This document shows, piece after piece, positions 7,731 through 16,794 of a stretch of DNA of 64,000 bases (the first letter of the stretch is position 1; each line of letters begins with the position of its first letter). The notes under the pieces were generated by a model. The model searched no databases and was not told where the DNA came from. It was given only the letters and a program-made list of their open reading frames with translations. Source of the stretch: an uncultured Rikenellaceae bacterium (GTDB taxonomy: Bacteria; Bacteroidota; Bacteroidia; Bacteroidales; Rikenellaceae). Both the position numbers and the translations under genes were made by a program. The stretch spans positions 1 through 64,000 of the forward strand of contig CALYBQ010000013.1 in the NCBI GenBank assembly GCA_944415565.1. Direction: 5' to 3'.

Positions 7731-8722
7731 TGGCGCTGCTGGGTAAAATATTGGACAGGGTGAATGTCCTTGTTGTCGATTACCGGGATGGGGAGCATTA
7801 TTCGGCCACGCTGATGCGCTACCGCCGGAAGGACGGCAAGGCGGAATGTGAGTTTACACGTACGGCCGGAGATGCGGACGATCTGGCTGGCGACCGGAAA
7901 AACTATCCGGTGGTTGTGGTTCTGACCGGTTACGGGGTTATATGTAAGGAGGCAGATAAGACGCCTGACATAGTCCGGAAGGTTACTGCCCCCGATAGCG
8001 GGTTCGTGTATAGCGAGGAGGGTGGACGAATATGTTTTGTCCGCCGCGCACAGGTTTCGGCTGTACTGGACAAGGTCGCGGGTAGTAAGAGCCATGCCGT
8101 CGGCGTGGAGTGCTCCGACTTGGCGGGGAAGGACGACAGCATGCCGGCGGCAGCGGCCGACCGCTATTTCTCTGATATGGGTGTGGGGACATTGTTGCGT
8201 CCTACGCAGAAGGGGTCTGTCTTGTGCCGCATGCTTGCTGTCAGGGCCCGTCTTTATGTGTTGTGTGCTCTTTTGCTCCTTGCTGGTGTAAATGCCGCAT
8301 GGAAACCGTCGGTGAGGACGGAGTATGAGGGTGCGCGGGCCGAGTTGGAACTGTTGAAGGAGCGTCAGGGGGCAGTATCGACCGCATCGCGTCAAAAGGC
8401 CGAGGCTCTGGAGATGTTCAAAAGCGATATGCCGCTGCCCGTCTCTTTGCTTTGCGACCGTGCAGCCATGGCGTTACCCGGCGATATGGGGCTTACGGCT
8501 ATGGCTGTGTGCCCGCCTGTAAAGAGGATAGAGAACGGGAAAATCCCCGAGTTCAGAGACGGTCTGGTCACGATAGACGGTCACGCTCTAAGGTCGTCGG
8601 ACGTACTTGCGTATGTAACCGGACTGGAAGAGGTGCTTACTCAGGCTTCGGTAAATCTCGCTACGCTCGAATACGATAAGGATAACGGACGGTACGTGTT
8701 TGCGATAAATGTCGGCTTATGA
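7730..8722 (+). CDS. GspL/PilN-like assembly platform protein
   Basis: 330 residues: a cytoplasmic N-terminal part of about 165 residues without an obvious actin-like ATP motif, one transmembrane helix near 171-190 (LYVLCALLLLAGV), a coiled-coil stretch after it (EYEGARAELELLKERQ), and a periplasmic alpha/beta domain at the C-terminus. This is the layout of GspL and PilM/PilN fusions, and its place between secretin and the GspM-like gene fits. Sequence identity to GspL is not evident by eye, so the call rests on topology and operon position. Confidence 0.6.
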   Translation: MALLGKILDRVNVLVVDYRDGEHYSATLMRYRRKDGKAECEFTRTAGDADDLAGDRKNYPVVVVLTGYGVICKEADKTPDIVRKVTAPDSGFVYSEEGGRICFVRRAQVSAVLDKVAGSKSHAVGVECSDLAGKDDSMPAAAADRYFSDMGVGTLLRPTQKGSVLCRMLAVRARLYVLCALLLLAGVNAAWKPSVRTEYEGARAELELLKERQGAVSTASRQKAEALEMFKSDMPLPVSLLCDRAAMALPGDMGLTAMAVCPPVKRIENGKIPEFRDGLVTIDGHALRSSDVLAYVTGLEEVLTQASVNLATLEYDKDNGRYVFAINVGL

Positions 8723-9225
8723 AAGGTAATAGGAATTACAGGGGCTTGATAAGCCTTGCCGGGCTGCTGATACTGGCTCCGGTCATAACTTACAGGCTGA
8801 CGCTGTCCGATACCGTAGGGATGTGGAGCTCTGCCAGAAAGCTGCGTGGGGAGATCGAGAACAGGCTGGCCGCAGCTCCGGCGGAGGGGCAGGTCGTTGC
8901 GGTGGTTTTCGACGGGAAGGATGTGATCCAGAACGGAGAGCTGATAACCGAGTTGGAGCGCTTGGGAGCACTGAAGGGGCTGTCTGTCGAGAGGTATGTA
9001 CCCACTACGGCAGAGGAGAGCAGAGGACTGCATATCCGAACGGCAGAGATAGGGTTGAACGGCCCGTATGAACAGGTGCTTCGGGCGATACGGGTAATAG
9101 AGGAGAGGATGCCGGCGTGTAAGGTCTCTTCGGTTACGTTCAGGGGGGTGAGGGCACGACAGACGGGAGCGGTGCATTTGCAGACTACGATCATAGTACA
9201 ACAATTAACCGATAAACAGATATGA
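8719..9225 (+). CDS. GspM/PilO-like inner-membrane protein
   Basis: 168 residues: short cytoplasmic start, one membrane helix (about 9-25, GLISLAGLLILAPVITYRL), a helical linker and a periplasmic ferredoxin-like domain. GspM and PilO have just this shape and pair with GspL or PilN. The start overlaps the previous stop by four bases, so the two are translationally coupled. Assignment is by architecture and position; there is no diagnostic motif. Confidence 0.6.
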   Translation: MKGNRNYRGLISLAGLLILAPVITYRLTLSDTVGMWSSARKLRGEIENRLAAAPAEGQVVAVVFDGKDVIQNGELITELERLGALKGLSVERYVPTTAEESRGLHIRTAEIGLNGPYEQVLRAIRVIEERMPACKVSSVTFRGVRARQTGAVHLQTTIIVQQLTDKQI

Positions 9226-9659
9226 GAAAGATTATTGTTTTGTTCGCTTTATCCTCTCTTTTGCTCTCGTGCGAGGACATATTCGAGGAAGACCTTTCGC
9301 ACGAGGAGGTTCGTATCATTGCTCCCGCGGATGGGGTCAGCGTAGATGCGGGTACGGTTATGTTCCTGTGGGAGGAGGTTCCCGGAGCGACGTCGTACCG
9401 TATCACGGTGGTGTCGCCCGAGTTCGAGGATGCCGGGATCGTCGTGGGCGACGAATTGCTTAGGAACGACTCTGTGACCCACCACCGCAGCTATGCCTGC
9501 GACCTGGCCCCGGGGGATTACCAGTGGAGTATTTCGGCCCTTAATTCGGCATATTCGACACCGCGCAGGATTTCGAGCCTGCATGTGAACGATACTCCCG
9601 AGGAGCCTGAAACAGGAGGGGAGGATGAGGAAACGCAGGAGATCGGACGCCGGCCATGA
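9222..9659 (+). CDS. Lipoprotein with fibronectin-like domain inside the secretion operon
   Basis: 145 residues. The signal peptide ends in a lipobox (LLLSC, Cys17). The mature part holds one beta-sandwich of fibronectin/SusE type: IIAPADGVSVDAGTVMFLWE, then VPGATSYRITV and DYQWSISALN, followed by an acidic low-complexity tail rich in Glu and Thr. It overlaps both neighbours by four bases, so it is a true member of the operon. By position it could act as the pilotin that helps the secretin into the outer membrane, or as a surface factor; the fold differs from known pilotins. Confidence 0.7.
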   Translation: MRKIIVLFALSSLLLSCEDIFEEDLSHEEVRIIAPADGVSVDAGTVMFLWEEVPGATSYRITVVSPEFEDAGIVVGDELLRNDSVTHHRSYACDLAPGDYQWSISALNSAYSTPRRISSLHVNDTPEEPETGGEDEETQEIGRRP

Positions 9660-10126
9660 AATCGAAGTGGACGACATATATCCTGCTTTTTGTCGCCTGT
9701 GCCGTGTGGGGAGGTATAGCGTGGCGTCTTCTGTCGCCCAAACCGGGAGCGACGGCCGAAGCCGTACGCCGCGAAACGAAACCTGCACCGGTAGAGAAGT
9801 CCGATACGCTCTGCTTGTCTTATCCCGACCCTTTTCTCGGTAAGGAGTTGAAAAGGGCCGTGCCGCCGGTGGTGAAGAAGAACGTTACCGTCTCGAATAC
9901 TGCTGCCGGAGCAAAACCCGTGAAGCCGCCGGCGACGCATAAGGTAAGGTTTGTCGGCTGCATCAGTAAGGAGGGTGTGCCTTATTGCCTGGCCGAGATA
10001 GATGGCAGGTTCGTGTCTTTGGCTGAAGGGGAGAGTGAGGATGATTACAAGCTGGTGAAGATATACGGTGATTCGGTGCTGTTCGCAAAGGATAAAGATC
10101 GTTTCACTGTCGCGCTGGCGCAGTAA
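9656..10126 (+). CDS. GspC/PilP-like inner-membrane connector
   Basis: 156 residues with an N-terminal anchor (TYILLFVACAVWGGIAWRLL), a Pro/Lys-rich linker, and a C-terminal beta domain (about 98-155: HKVRFVGCISKEGVPYCLAE, then SEDDYKLVKIYGDSVLF). This is the plan of the GspC homology region and of PilP, which link the inner-membrane platform to the secretin N0 domain. The pattern of a short strand, a YCLAEIDG turn and a V/K-rich closing pair supports this. Start overlaps the lipoprotein stop as ATGA. Confidence 0.65.
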   Translation: MKSKWTTYILLFVACAVWGGIAWRLLSPKPGATAEAVRRETKPAPVEKSDTLCLSYPDPFLGKELKRAVPPVVKKNVTVSNTAAGAKPVKPPATHKVRFVGCISKEGVPYCLAEIDGRFVSLAEGESEDDYKLVKIYGDSVLFAKDKDRFTVALAQ

Positions 10127-10139
10127 AAAGTATGGCGGC

Positions 10140-11351
10140 ATGAAGAGGGGCATGATCAAAGGAGGTGCGTTGGCGACGGTACTTGTGGTAGTGACGTTGA
10201 TGCTGTTGGTGTCGTTGTCACTGATGTCGCTGTGGAGCGCCGATTTCATGCTGTTCTCGAAAATGAATTATGTACGTCGCCAGAGGGCCAATATAGAGTC
10301 GTTGTTCGTGCTGTATTCACACGATCCGGAGATATTGGGCCGGGATACGGCAAGGACGGTGACGCTGTTCGATACGGTGCCGGGGAGCACCATGTCGGTT
10401 AACCGGAAACTGTGGGGGCTTTACGAGATCGTTTCTGTCGCATCGGAATGTGGAAAAGTGCGGCAGTCGCGCCTGATGGGGACGGGGGAGCCGTATAAGG
10501 AGCGGTGTAGTTTCTGGTATCGTGACGATAGGTCTTCTTTGACTCTGACCGGGAACAGCAATATCCGAGGGCGGATGTTGCTGCCGCAGAACGGATTGGT
10601 TTACGGGCAGATGCAGTCGGTCTTCTTTTCGGGGGAGCGGGTGGAGGCAGAAGCTATAGGACAAAGCGGCAGGGAGATGCCCGTAGTATCGGCGGACGTG
10701 GCGAAGCATATAAAAGAGTTGCAGGATATGTCCGCCGAAGTGTACGTTGCGACCGCCGAAGACAGCCTTAACGTCGGATTTACACACGGTACTCATGTGT
10801 TTTGTCCCGATGGCGGCACGATCTCGAATTGCAGCCTGTCCGGGAATATCATAGCTGTCGGAGACAGCATCTATGTAGACCGGTCTGCGAGCCTGCACGA
10901 TATCCTGATCGTCGGGAATAGTGTGAGTGTAGGGGACGGCTTTTGCGGGTCGCTTCAGGTCTTCGCCCGTGATACGGTGTTGGTCGGCAGCGATGTCTTG
11001 CTCGAATATCCGTCGGGGGTATATTCCCGATGTTATGCCGGGATAGGGGCACGGACACAGGTTAACGGCTATGTGATAGTCGATTACACGGACGATGTCG
11101 ACCTGAAACGCCCGAACGGACGGATGGCCCGCAGCTCGGTGGTCAGGGGATTGTTGTGGAACTCCGGGATCATGCAGCTACAGGGTATAGTGACGGGGGC
11201 GGCATTCCTGAACAAGGGAGTCTATTACGCCCCGCACGGTTACTACCAGAATATGCTCTACGACGCTACGATATTGGAGAATGCGGATGTCGCCTATCCT
11301 CTTTGGATGGATGGCGGCAGGCAAAGAAAGGTTGTGAAATGGGTAAATTGA
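10140..11351 (+). CDS. GspK/PilX-like minor pseudopilin with beta-helix-like body
   Basis: 403 residues from the ATG at 10140; an earlier in-frame start at 10068 lies inside the previous gene. The N-terminus MIKGGALATVLVVVTLMLLV is a type III-like leader with helix but lacks the Glu5 of classical pilins, a feature known for GspK. The body contains repeated short strands with S/T-G-N patterns (LTLTGNSNIRG, then ISNCSLSGNIIAVGDSIYV, SLHDILIVGNSVSVGDG), suggesting a right-handed beta-helix. Likely sits at or near the pseudopilus tip. The role is inferred from position, size and leader. Confidence 0.6.
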   Translation: MKRGMIKGGALATVLVVVTLMLLVSLSLMSLWSADFMLFSKMNYVRRQRANIESLFVLYSHDPEILGRDTARTVTLFDTVPGSTMSVNRKLWGLYEIVSVASECGKVRQSRLMGTGEPYKERCSFWYRDDRSSLTLTGNSNIRGRMLLPQNGLVYGQMQSVFFSGERVEAEAIGQSGREMPVVSADVAKHIKELQDMSAEVYVATAEDSLNVGFTHGTHVFCPDGGTISNCSLSGNIIAVGDSIYVDRSASLHDILIVGNSVSVGDGFCGSLQVFARDTVLVGSDVLLEYPSGVYSRCYAGIGARTQVNGYVIVDYTDDVDLKRPNGRMARSSVVRGLLWNSGIMQLQGIVTGAAFLNKGVYYAPHGYYQNMLYDATILENADVAYPLWMDGGRQRKVVKWVN

Positions 11352-11713
11352 TCGCATGGAACGGTGTCCGTCTGCCGGGCAGCACGCTGCTCGAGACCAT
11401 TGTGGCATCGGTGATATTCCTGTCGGTGTTCGCGGTGTCGCTGGAAACGATGTCGCGGATGGTCGCCTCGCCGCGGGATACGGGTATTATGGTGGAGGTC
11501 GATCACCGGCTGAATGAGTGCTTCCGGAAATACTCCTCTCCGCTATATGCGGCCGGAGAGTATGAGCAGGAATATCCGTGGGGTACGATCCATATCGCGT
11601 TATCGCGGTATAAGGAGTACGACAGGCTGCGGCATATATATCTGCGGGCCGTGGTCGAAGACAGCCGCATGACGATCGGGTTCGATCATGTTATTATGCT
11701 TGACGATGAGTAG
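11339..11713 (+). CDS. GspI-like minor pseudopilin
   Basis: 124 residues from the ATG at 11339, which overlaps the end of the GspK-like gene. Prepilin site PG|STLLETIVASVIFLSVF with Glu5; the small domain after the helix matches the size of GspI/PilV. It would join K and J in the pseudopilus tip complex. Longer in-frame starts lie inside the previous gene and would bury the leader. Confidence 0.75.
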   Translation: MGKLIAWNGVRLPGSTLLETIVASVIFLSVFAVSLETMSRMVASPRDTGIMVEVDHRLNECFRKYSSPLYAAGEYEQEYPWGTIHIALSRYKEYDRLRHIYLRAVVEDSRMTIGFDHVIMLDDE

Positions 11714-12209
11714 GAAACAAGGAACTCTCAGTGGCATGACCATGCCGGAACTGCTCGTGACTATGATAGTTTCGGGAGTGGTCTTTATGGCTGTCATGGA
11801 GGGGTTCGGGTTGTTCCGCAGATATGCCGAGGGAGTGGCAGGGACGATCTCTGAAAATATGGAACTGTACGACGGCTACTACCTGCTGGGAGAACTGGTC
11901 GCCGGAGCCGACAGTCTGGTTTGCCGATACGGCAGGGCCGACGCTTACTCTTCGGGAGTGTATGCCGCTTCGATCTCGGTTGCCGATTCTGCTTTGGTTG
12001 TGCGAAAGGGGCAGGTAAGCGATACGTTGTTTCGCCATGCATCTATCGAATGGCCTGAATTGGACGAGGACGGACATGCCGATTCTTTGACAGTAAACAT
12101 CGCATGTCGGGATGAAACGCTCGTTTTCGGCTTTCGGGTGAACGCTCCGGTCGGCGACCTGTTGCGGGAGTCGGTTGAAGAAACGGAGAAAAACTATCTG
12201 TATGAGTAA
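11706..12209 (+). CDS. GspJ-like minor pseudopilin
   Basis: 167 residues from the ATG at 11706, overlapping the previous stop by eight bases. The leader SG|MTMPELLVTMIVSGVVF has the Gly(-1) and Glu5 of class III signals. The C-terminal beta-rich domain (LVVRKGQVSDTLFRHASIEW, ETLVFGFRV) resembles GspJ/PilW. With GspG, GspI and GspK-like proteins it completes a pseudopilin set; no GspH was found. Confidence 0.75.
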   Translation: MSRKQGTLSGMTMPELLVTMIVSGVVFMAVMEGFGLFRRYAEGVAGTISENMELYDGYYLLGELVAGADSLVCRYGRADAYSSGVYAASISVADSALVVRKGQVSDTLFRHASIEWPELDEDGHADSLTVNIACRDETLVFGFRVNAPVGDLLRESVEETEKNYLYE

Positions 12210-13275
12210 TTTTCAGAATCTACCGTCGGCTTTGACCGATAAGAAGATGAGCAGTGCGAAAAAGGAGCTTTTGTTCTCCGAGTTGGGGTCGCTGCTCTCA
12301 TCCGGTCTGGATTTTTCCAGCGCTTTCCTTTTGCTGATCTCGGGTGAGAAGAACGACAAGCAACGCCGGATGTTGAAGAAGATCTATGATCACATAGTAG
12401 CCGGGGGCTCGCTGGCCGATGCTCTCAAACGGACTGGATGTTTTTCTGAACTGGATACGGGAGTTGTGCGTATCGGGGAGGAGACCGGACGGTTGAACGA
12501 GGCGATGGATTTCCTTACTGACTATTGTCACAAGAAGGTGGCACAGAAGCGTATGGTCAGTTCTGCTGTCAGCTATCCGTGCGTGATACTGGGTACGGCA
12601 GTCGTTGTGGTAATCTTCATGCTGTCGGTGATCGTTCCGATGTTCGAACAGGTCTATGCCCGTATGGGCGGTGAACTGCCTGCGATGACCCGGGGTATAA
12701 TAGCATTGTCGCAGCAGTTCCCGAAATATGCGGCGATATTCCTTGTGGTTTCGTTATGTGCGGGGGGGCTGCTTTATTTGCGGCGGGAATCAGATGGCGT
12801 TAGGTCGGCTGCATCCTCGCTGCTTTTGAAGCTGCCTGTCGTCGGCAGCATACTGCGGAAGAACTATCAGGCCCATTTCTGCAAACTGCTCTATCTGGTT
12901 ACCAGTTCGGGGATACCGCTTTTGTACGGTATCGGTATGCTCCGGTCGATCATCACGTTTTATCCTTATAATCGATCTTTTATGGCGATCACCGCGGATA
13001 TAGAACGCGGCGGTATGCTGACGCGGACATTGGTCCGCTTTCCGGACATCTATGATAAGAAACTGGTTGCGCTATTGAGCGTGGGGGAGGAGACGAACCG
13101 CCTGCCGCAAATGCTGCTGAAACAGAGCGATGACCTGACCCGCGAACTTGAACATAGCCTGAAACAGTTGGGGACGATGCTGGAACCGGTACTGATAGTT
13201 CTCATCGGCGGTCTCGTTGCCGTGATCATGGTGTCGATGTACTTGCCCATGTTCCAGATGGGGAACAACTTTTAG
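12202..13275 (+). CDS. gspF: Inner-membrane platform protein GspF/PilC
   Basis: 357 residues from the ATG at 12202, which overlaps the previous stop; an upstream ATG at 12175 lies inside the GspJ-like gene. Two homologous GspF halves are visible, each with a cytoplasmic helical domain holding a G-E-E-TG/TNRL-type motif (RIGEETGRLNEAMDFL near 95-115; LSVGEETNRLPQML near 293-308) followed by membrane helices (about 142-162, 177-198 and 333-352). It couples GspE to the pseudopilus. It is the last gene of the operon; no strong terminator follows. Confidence 0.93.
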   Translation: MSNFQNLPSALTDKKMSSAKKELLFSELGSLLSSGLDFSSAFLLLISGEKNDKQRRMLKKIYDHIVAGGSLADALKRTGCFSELDTGVVRIGEETGRLNEAMDFLTDYCHKKVAQKRMVSSAVSYPCVILGTAVVVVIFMLSVIVPMFEQVYARMGGELPAMTRGIIALSQQFPKYAAIFLVVSLCAGGLLYLRRESDGVRSAASSLLLKLPVVGSILRKNYQAHFCKLLYLVTSSGIPLLYGIGMLRSIITFYPYNRSFMAITADIERGGMLTRTLVRFPDIYDKKLVALLSVGEETNRLPQMLLKQSDDLTRELEHSLKQLGTMLEPVLIVLIGGLVAVIMVSMYLPMFQMGNNF

Positions 13276-13370
13276 GTTGCCTGTTGGAGGGAAATCCCTG
13301 ATTTTTGCCATTCACAATGTGTAATCTCACTACATGATCTATTATGGTTGATGTTGTAATGTGTTGATTG

Positions 13371-13510
13371 TCAGTGTGCTGCCTTTTTGCGTTTTTGTGT
13401 TAAGAAAATTGTTGGTTAACGTTCAGATAATCAGTGTGATGCGTTCTGCTTGTTAAGGTCTGTTTTGTGGCCATTCCATGAAAATATACACTGTCTCTAA
13501 TATAAATTTG
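13371..13510 (+). promoter_or_regulatory. Promoter and shared two-box operator of RHS operon 1
   Basis: TGTTAAGAAAATT at 13398 and TTGTTAAGGT with TGTTAAG at 13451 lie 53 bp apart, as before the secretion operon. TCAGTGTGNTG occurs at 13371 and again at 13431, 60 bp apart. The -7 box TAAATTTG is at 13503-13510, 52 bp after the second box; no spaced TTTG -33 is visible. The block from about 13365 to 13465 is nearly identical to 24032-24132. Confidence 0.75.
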
Positions 13511-13546
13511 GGTAAACCTATTTTCTAATTTAAAACAGGATCGGCC

Positions 13547-16500
13547 ATGAAAAGATTATTACGACGGTGGTTAATAGCTTGTGTGTTATTGACCGGATTA
13601 AGTATTAGTTCTGTCAATGCACAGGGGCGAGGCATTGACAACCTATCCGGTAAACTTGATCCCGGAACTTTGTCTTCGTTATCAAATTCTAATGTTACTC
13701 CTTCTGTAGATAAGTATACAGGTAGATTAATGTTGACGATCCCATTGTATACTATAACTACTAATGACGGCTTTTCTCTTCCGATTTCTTTGAATTATAA
13801 TGCTTCCGGGCATAGAGTTGCAGATTATTCTTCAGAAGCTGGCTTGGGATGGGATTTGAGTTATTCGTGTAAGGTTACGCGTATTAGAATGGGGAGTTTC
13901 ATGGATAACGATATCATATGGGGCTATAAGTGGATGGATGATTATATTGATCTCATTAGTAATAAAAGTGCTCAGGGGCGAATTAATGATTTTAAATATA
14001 GTAGTAAGGAACAGATGGACACCGAGGCTGATATTTATCAATTTGAGATCCCCGGAGCGTCAGGTTTCTTTTTTAGAGCTGCCGATGGCAAATACTATAC
14101 AATCCCATATTCTCCAATTAAAATTAAAACCGGGGTGCAATCGAGACCTGAAGGCAGCACTGATCCCGCTTTTATCTATTTTATGCTTACGGATGCAAAT
14201 GGGTATACATATCATTTCGGAGAAGTACCAGAGGCGTCCGTTCTTGGTGAATATCGGGCAAAATCTAGACCAAAACCAGGAGGCTCAGGAACCGAGAAGC
14301 CCTATTTGCCGGATCATGAGACTCCAATGATCTGGTTGCCTGTACGTATTACCAACAATGGAGCTAATATTATATCCTTTACTTATGAATCAGATCCTAA
14401 CCAATTGATCGGTAGTTATAATATGCGTTATCAGCATTTGGATACCGATGAGCCATGGAATCAATGGGATGTAGGTAAAGATTTGTATTTGTATAGTCCT
14501 AAAAGAATTTCTAAAATAACGTGGGGAGATGATAAAAATAGTGTTGAGTTTAACTATAAAAGTGTAAAGGCGGATGATCGTGATATGAAGCTTTATAGCA
14601 GTATAGATGTAAACTTACACTCAGCCCATGCGAACCGCAAAACTTTTTCATTCATCTTATCTCATTCTACGTTTCAATCAGGCAGACCGAAACTGGATAA
14701 AATTGAAACAGAATACGACAATGATTTATCCACATTGGTAAGTTTTGGTTATGAGGAGGAAGTGAATCTTCCCAAACGCAGTGGTTATGATTATGATTAT
14801 TGGGGCTATTATAATGGAGCTAACAATAATGGGTATGAACCTGAGCATATTACTTATGATGCATCGGGGAATGAAATCTATGTGTCAGGGGCAAGCCGTG
14901 AGCCAAACTTCCAGTATACGGTAGCGAACATACTGAAGAAGGTTATATATCCGACAGGAGGGTTTCTGCAATTTCAATATGAACCACATACGGCGACAGC
15001 TGTTGTTAAAGGACAATATGTTGATAATCTTGTTTTTGGAGGAGTTAGGATCAAAGCGGTTCAACAATATTCAGATGCTTATCATTTAGTATCAGAGAAG
15101 CGTTATTCCTATACGTCAGAAGGATCAACTAACTCTTGCGGAATAGGGTATAAATATCCGGATAAATATGCGAAACAAGAAGTTGGATCGTATAAGGGTG
15201 GTTGGTATTCTGTTTTCCAAAATTACCACTATAAATTGACAGATTACAATGGTGCTGCAGTTGTGTATCCGCGTGTTACCGAACATTATTCTAACGGATC
15301 GTATTCCGTTACTGAATATTATTCGTATGAAGATTTTTCCGATTTGCCAGCGAAACCATTTGAGGGAGCACGATATAATACCAATTGTGGAGAATATTAT
15401 AATCTGGAAAAAAACGATATGCGCGTTGATTTGGAAGGTGCGTATCCTCCTACACCATTTTTCTGGGCGAGAGGTATGGAAAAATCTGTGACCTCATATT
15501 CTGCAGATGGGGAACAGGTTTCAAAAGTGACTAATCAATATGAACTGCTTGGGGCACCAAAGGCCACATTGACCGGCCTTATTTTTGATGCTCGTTATCC
15601 GGAAGAGACAGATTATTCTGACGAGGTCAGCTATTATTGGGGGATTGGTGCGCGTATAGGTACCTATAAATGGATATCTCAGGCGATAGCATTAACAAAG
15701 ACGATCCAGGAGCAAGGACCGTATAATCTGAGAACAGAAATCTCGTATGAATACGATACTATAACAACACTTCCAATTAAGACGGTAACGGTCAATGCTA
15801 ATAACGATAGAATAGAAGAAAGGGTTAAGTATAATTTCGATTATGCTGATATTCAAAACAATGATACGTCTGCGTTTGCATCTGCAATGCTATTCTATAA
15901 AAATCAACACATCTTTCAGCCTGTAGAACAATATGTTATCAAGAATGGTAAAGTTGTAAGCGGAGAAGTCTTGACATTTACCGAAAATTGGGCGATAAGA
16001 GGGGAGACACCAAGTTATGAGGGTGCTAAATATGTTCCGCATAAGAAGTTTCAGCTTTTTGCGTCGGAACCGATAAGCGATTATCAAGAAACATATTATG
16101 ATGCCAATGGATTCCACATGGATCCAAGATATGAAGAAGTAGAGGCGTACGAATCATATGATGGGCATAATAGGGTTCTGACGGTAACTCGTCCGTATGG
16201 ATATAAAAAGTCCTATATCTATGAACACAATCAAATCGTAGCGGAGGTTGAAAATGCTGCTCATTATATAGTTGAGTGGACACCAGATCATTTGGCAAAT
16301 AAACGACATGCTAATCAGGTGTATTATTCTGGCTTTGAGATATTACCGTACGATTTTTATGATATCCTTCAAACGGATAAAGCAAAGTCAGGAGAAATAG
16401 TGGGGTTGTACTCGTTCTTTTTGAATTTTGATGATTTTGCTAATGGTACCTATGTAATCTCGTATTGGGTTAGTAAAGATTTTGGAGAAACATGGGAGGA

Positions 16501-16783
16501 GCATGTCGATCACTTTGAGGTTACGGATGATATGACTGATAAAATGTATTCTTTTCATATGGAGGATGCAGATCATTGGTTCGATGAGGTCCGGGTTATG
16601 CCTTTAGGGGCAAAGATGAAAACCTATGCCTTTAATCCTTTGTTCGGTGTGTGTTCCGAGATTGATGTAAACGGTCGAGGTTCACATCGGCGATACGATA
16701 GTCAGGGACGCTTAGTGAAAATTATGAATAATGACTGGGATGTTCTTAAAGAGTACGAATACAACATTGTGACTAAAAATTAA
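13547..16783 (+). CDS. Secreted YD-repeat/RHS cap-like protein 1
   Basis: 1078 residues with a Sec signal peptide (cut near VNA-QG, residue 26). The N-terminal half follows the SpvB/TcdB-like plan of secreted YD-repeat proteins: DKYTGRLMLTIPLYTI, SLPISLNYNASGHRV and EAGLGWDLSYS. Many Tyr/Asp strand repeats follow. Near the end comes a beta-sandwich-like module (SYWVSKDFGETWEE, then WFDEVRVMP) and a few YD repeats (RRYDSQGRLVKI). There is no RHS core and no toxin domain; these are in the next gene, 11 bases downstream. I infer that the two proteins pair like TcB and TcC. Visibly AT-richer than the secretion operon. Confidence 0.8.
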   Translation: MKRLLRRWLIACVLLTGLSISSVNAQGRGIDNLSGKLDPGTLSSLSNSNVTPSVDKYTGRLMLTIPLYTITTNDGFSLPISLNYNASGHRVADYSSEAGLGWDLSYSCKVTRIRMGSFMDNDIIWGYKWMDDYIDLISNKSAQGRINDFKYSSKEQMDTEADIYQFEIPGASGFFFRAADGKYYTIPYSPIKIKTGVQSRPEGSTDPAFIYFMLTDANGYTYHFGEVPEASVLGEYRAKSRPKPGGSGTEKPYLPDHETPMIWLPVRITNNGANIISFTYESDPNQLIGSYNMRYQHLDTDEPWNQWDVGKDLYLYSPKRISKITWGDDKNSVEFNYKSVKADDRDMKLYSSIDVNLHSAHANRKTFSFILSHSTFQSGRPKLDKIETEYDNDLSTLVSFGYEEEVNLPKRSGYDYDYWGYYNGANNNGYEPEHITYDASGNEIYVSGASREPNFQYTVANILKKVIYPTGGFLQFQYEPHTATAVVKGQYVDNLVFGGVRIKAVQQYSDAYHLVSEKRYSYTSEGSTNSCGIGYKYPDKYAKQEVGSYKGGWYSVFQNYHYKLTDYNGAAVVYPRVTEHYSNGSYSVTEYYSYEDFSDLPAKPFEGARYNTNCGEYYNLEKNDMRVDLEGAYPPTPFFWARGMEKSVTSYSADGEQVSKVTNQYELLGAPKATLTGLIFDARYPEETDYSDEVSYYWGIGARIGTYKWISQAIALTKTIQEQGPYNLRTEISYEYDTITTLPIKTVTVNANNDRIEERVKYNFDYADIQNNDTSAFASAMLFYKNQHIFQPVEQYVIKNGKVVSGEVLTFTENWAIRGETPSYEGAKYVPHKKFQLFASEPISDYQETYYDANGFHMDPRYEEVEAYESYDGHNRVLTVTRPYGYKKSYIYEHNQIVAEVENAAHYIVEWTPDHLANKRHANQVYYSGFEILPYDFYDILQTDKAKSGEIVGLYSFFLNFDDFANGTYVISYWVSKDFGETWEEHVDHFEVTDDMTDKMYSFHMEDADHWFDEVRVMPLGAKMKTYAFNPLFGVCSEIDVNGRGSHRRYDSQGRLVKIMNNDWDVLKEYEYNIVTKN

Positions 16784-16794
16784 AACTGATCGTC

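Noticed and set aside
2838..13275. Reading the operon as a type IV pilus, competence or T9SS locus
   Set aside because: No PilT retraction ATPase, no major adhesin-type pilin, no ComEC and no Por/Gld genes; the K/I/J minor pseudopilins favour a T2SS-like reading, though a T4P-like function is not fully excluded.
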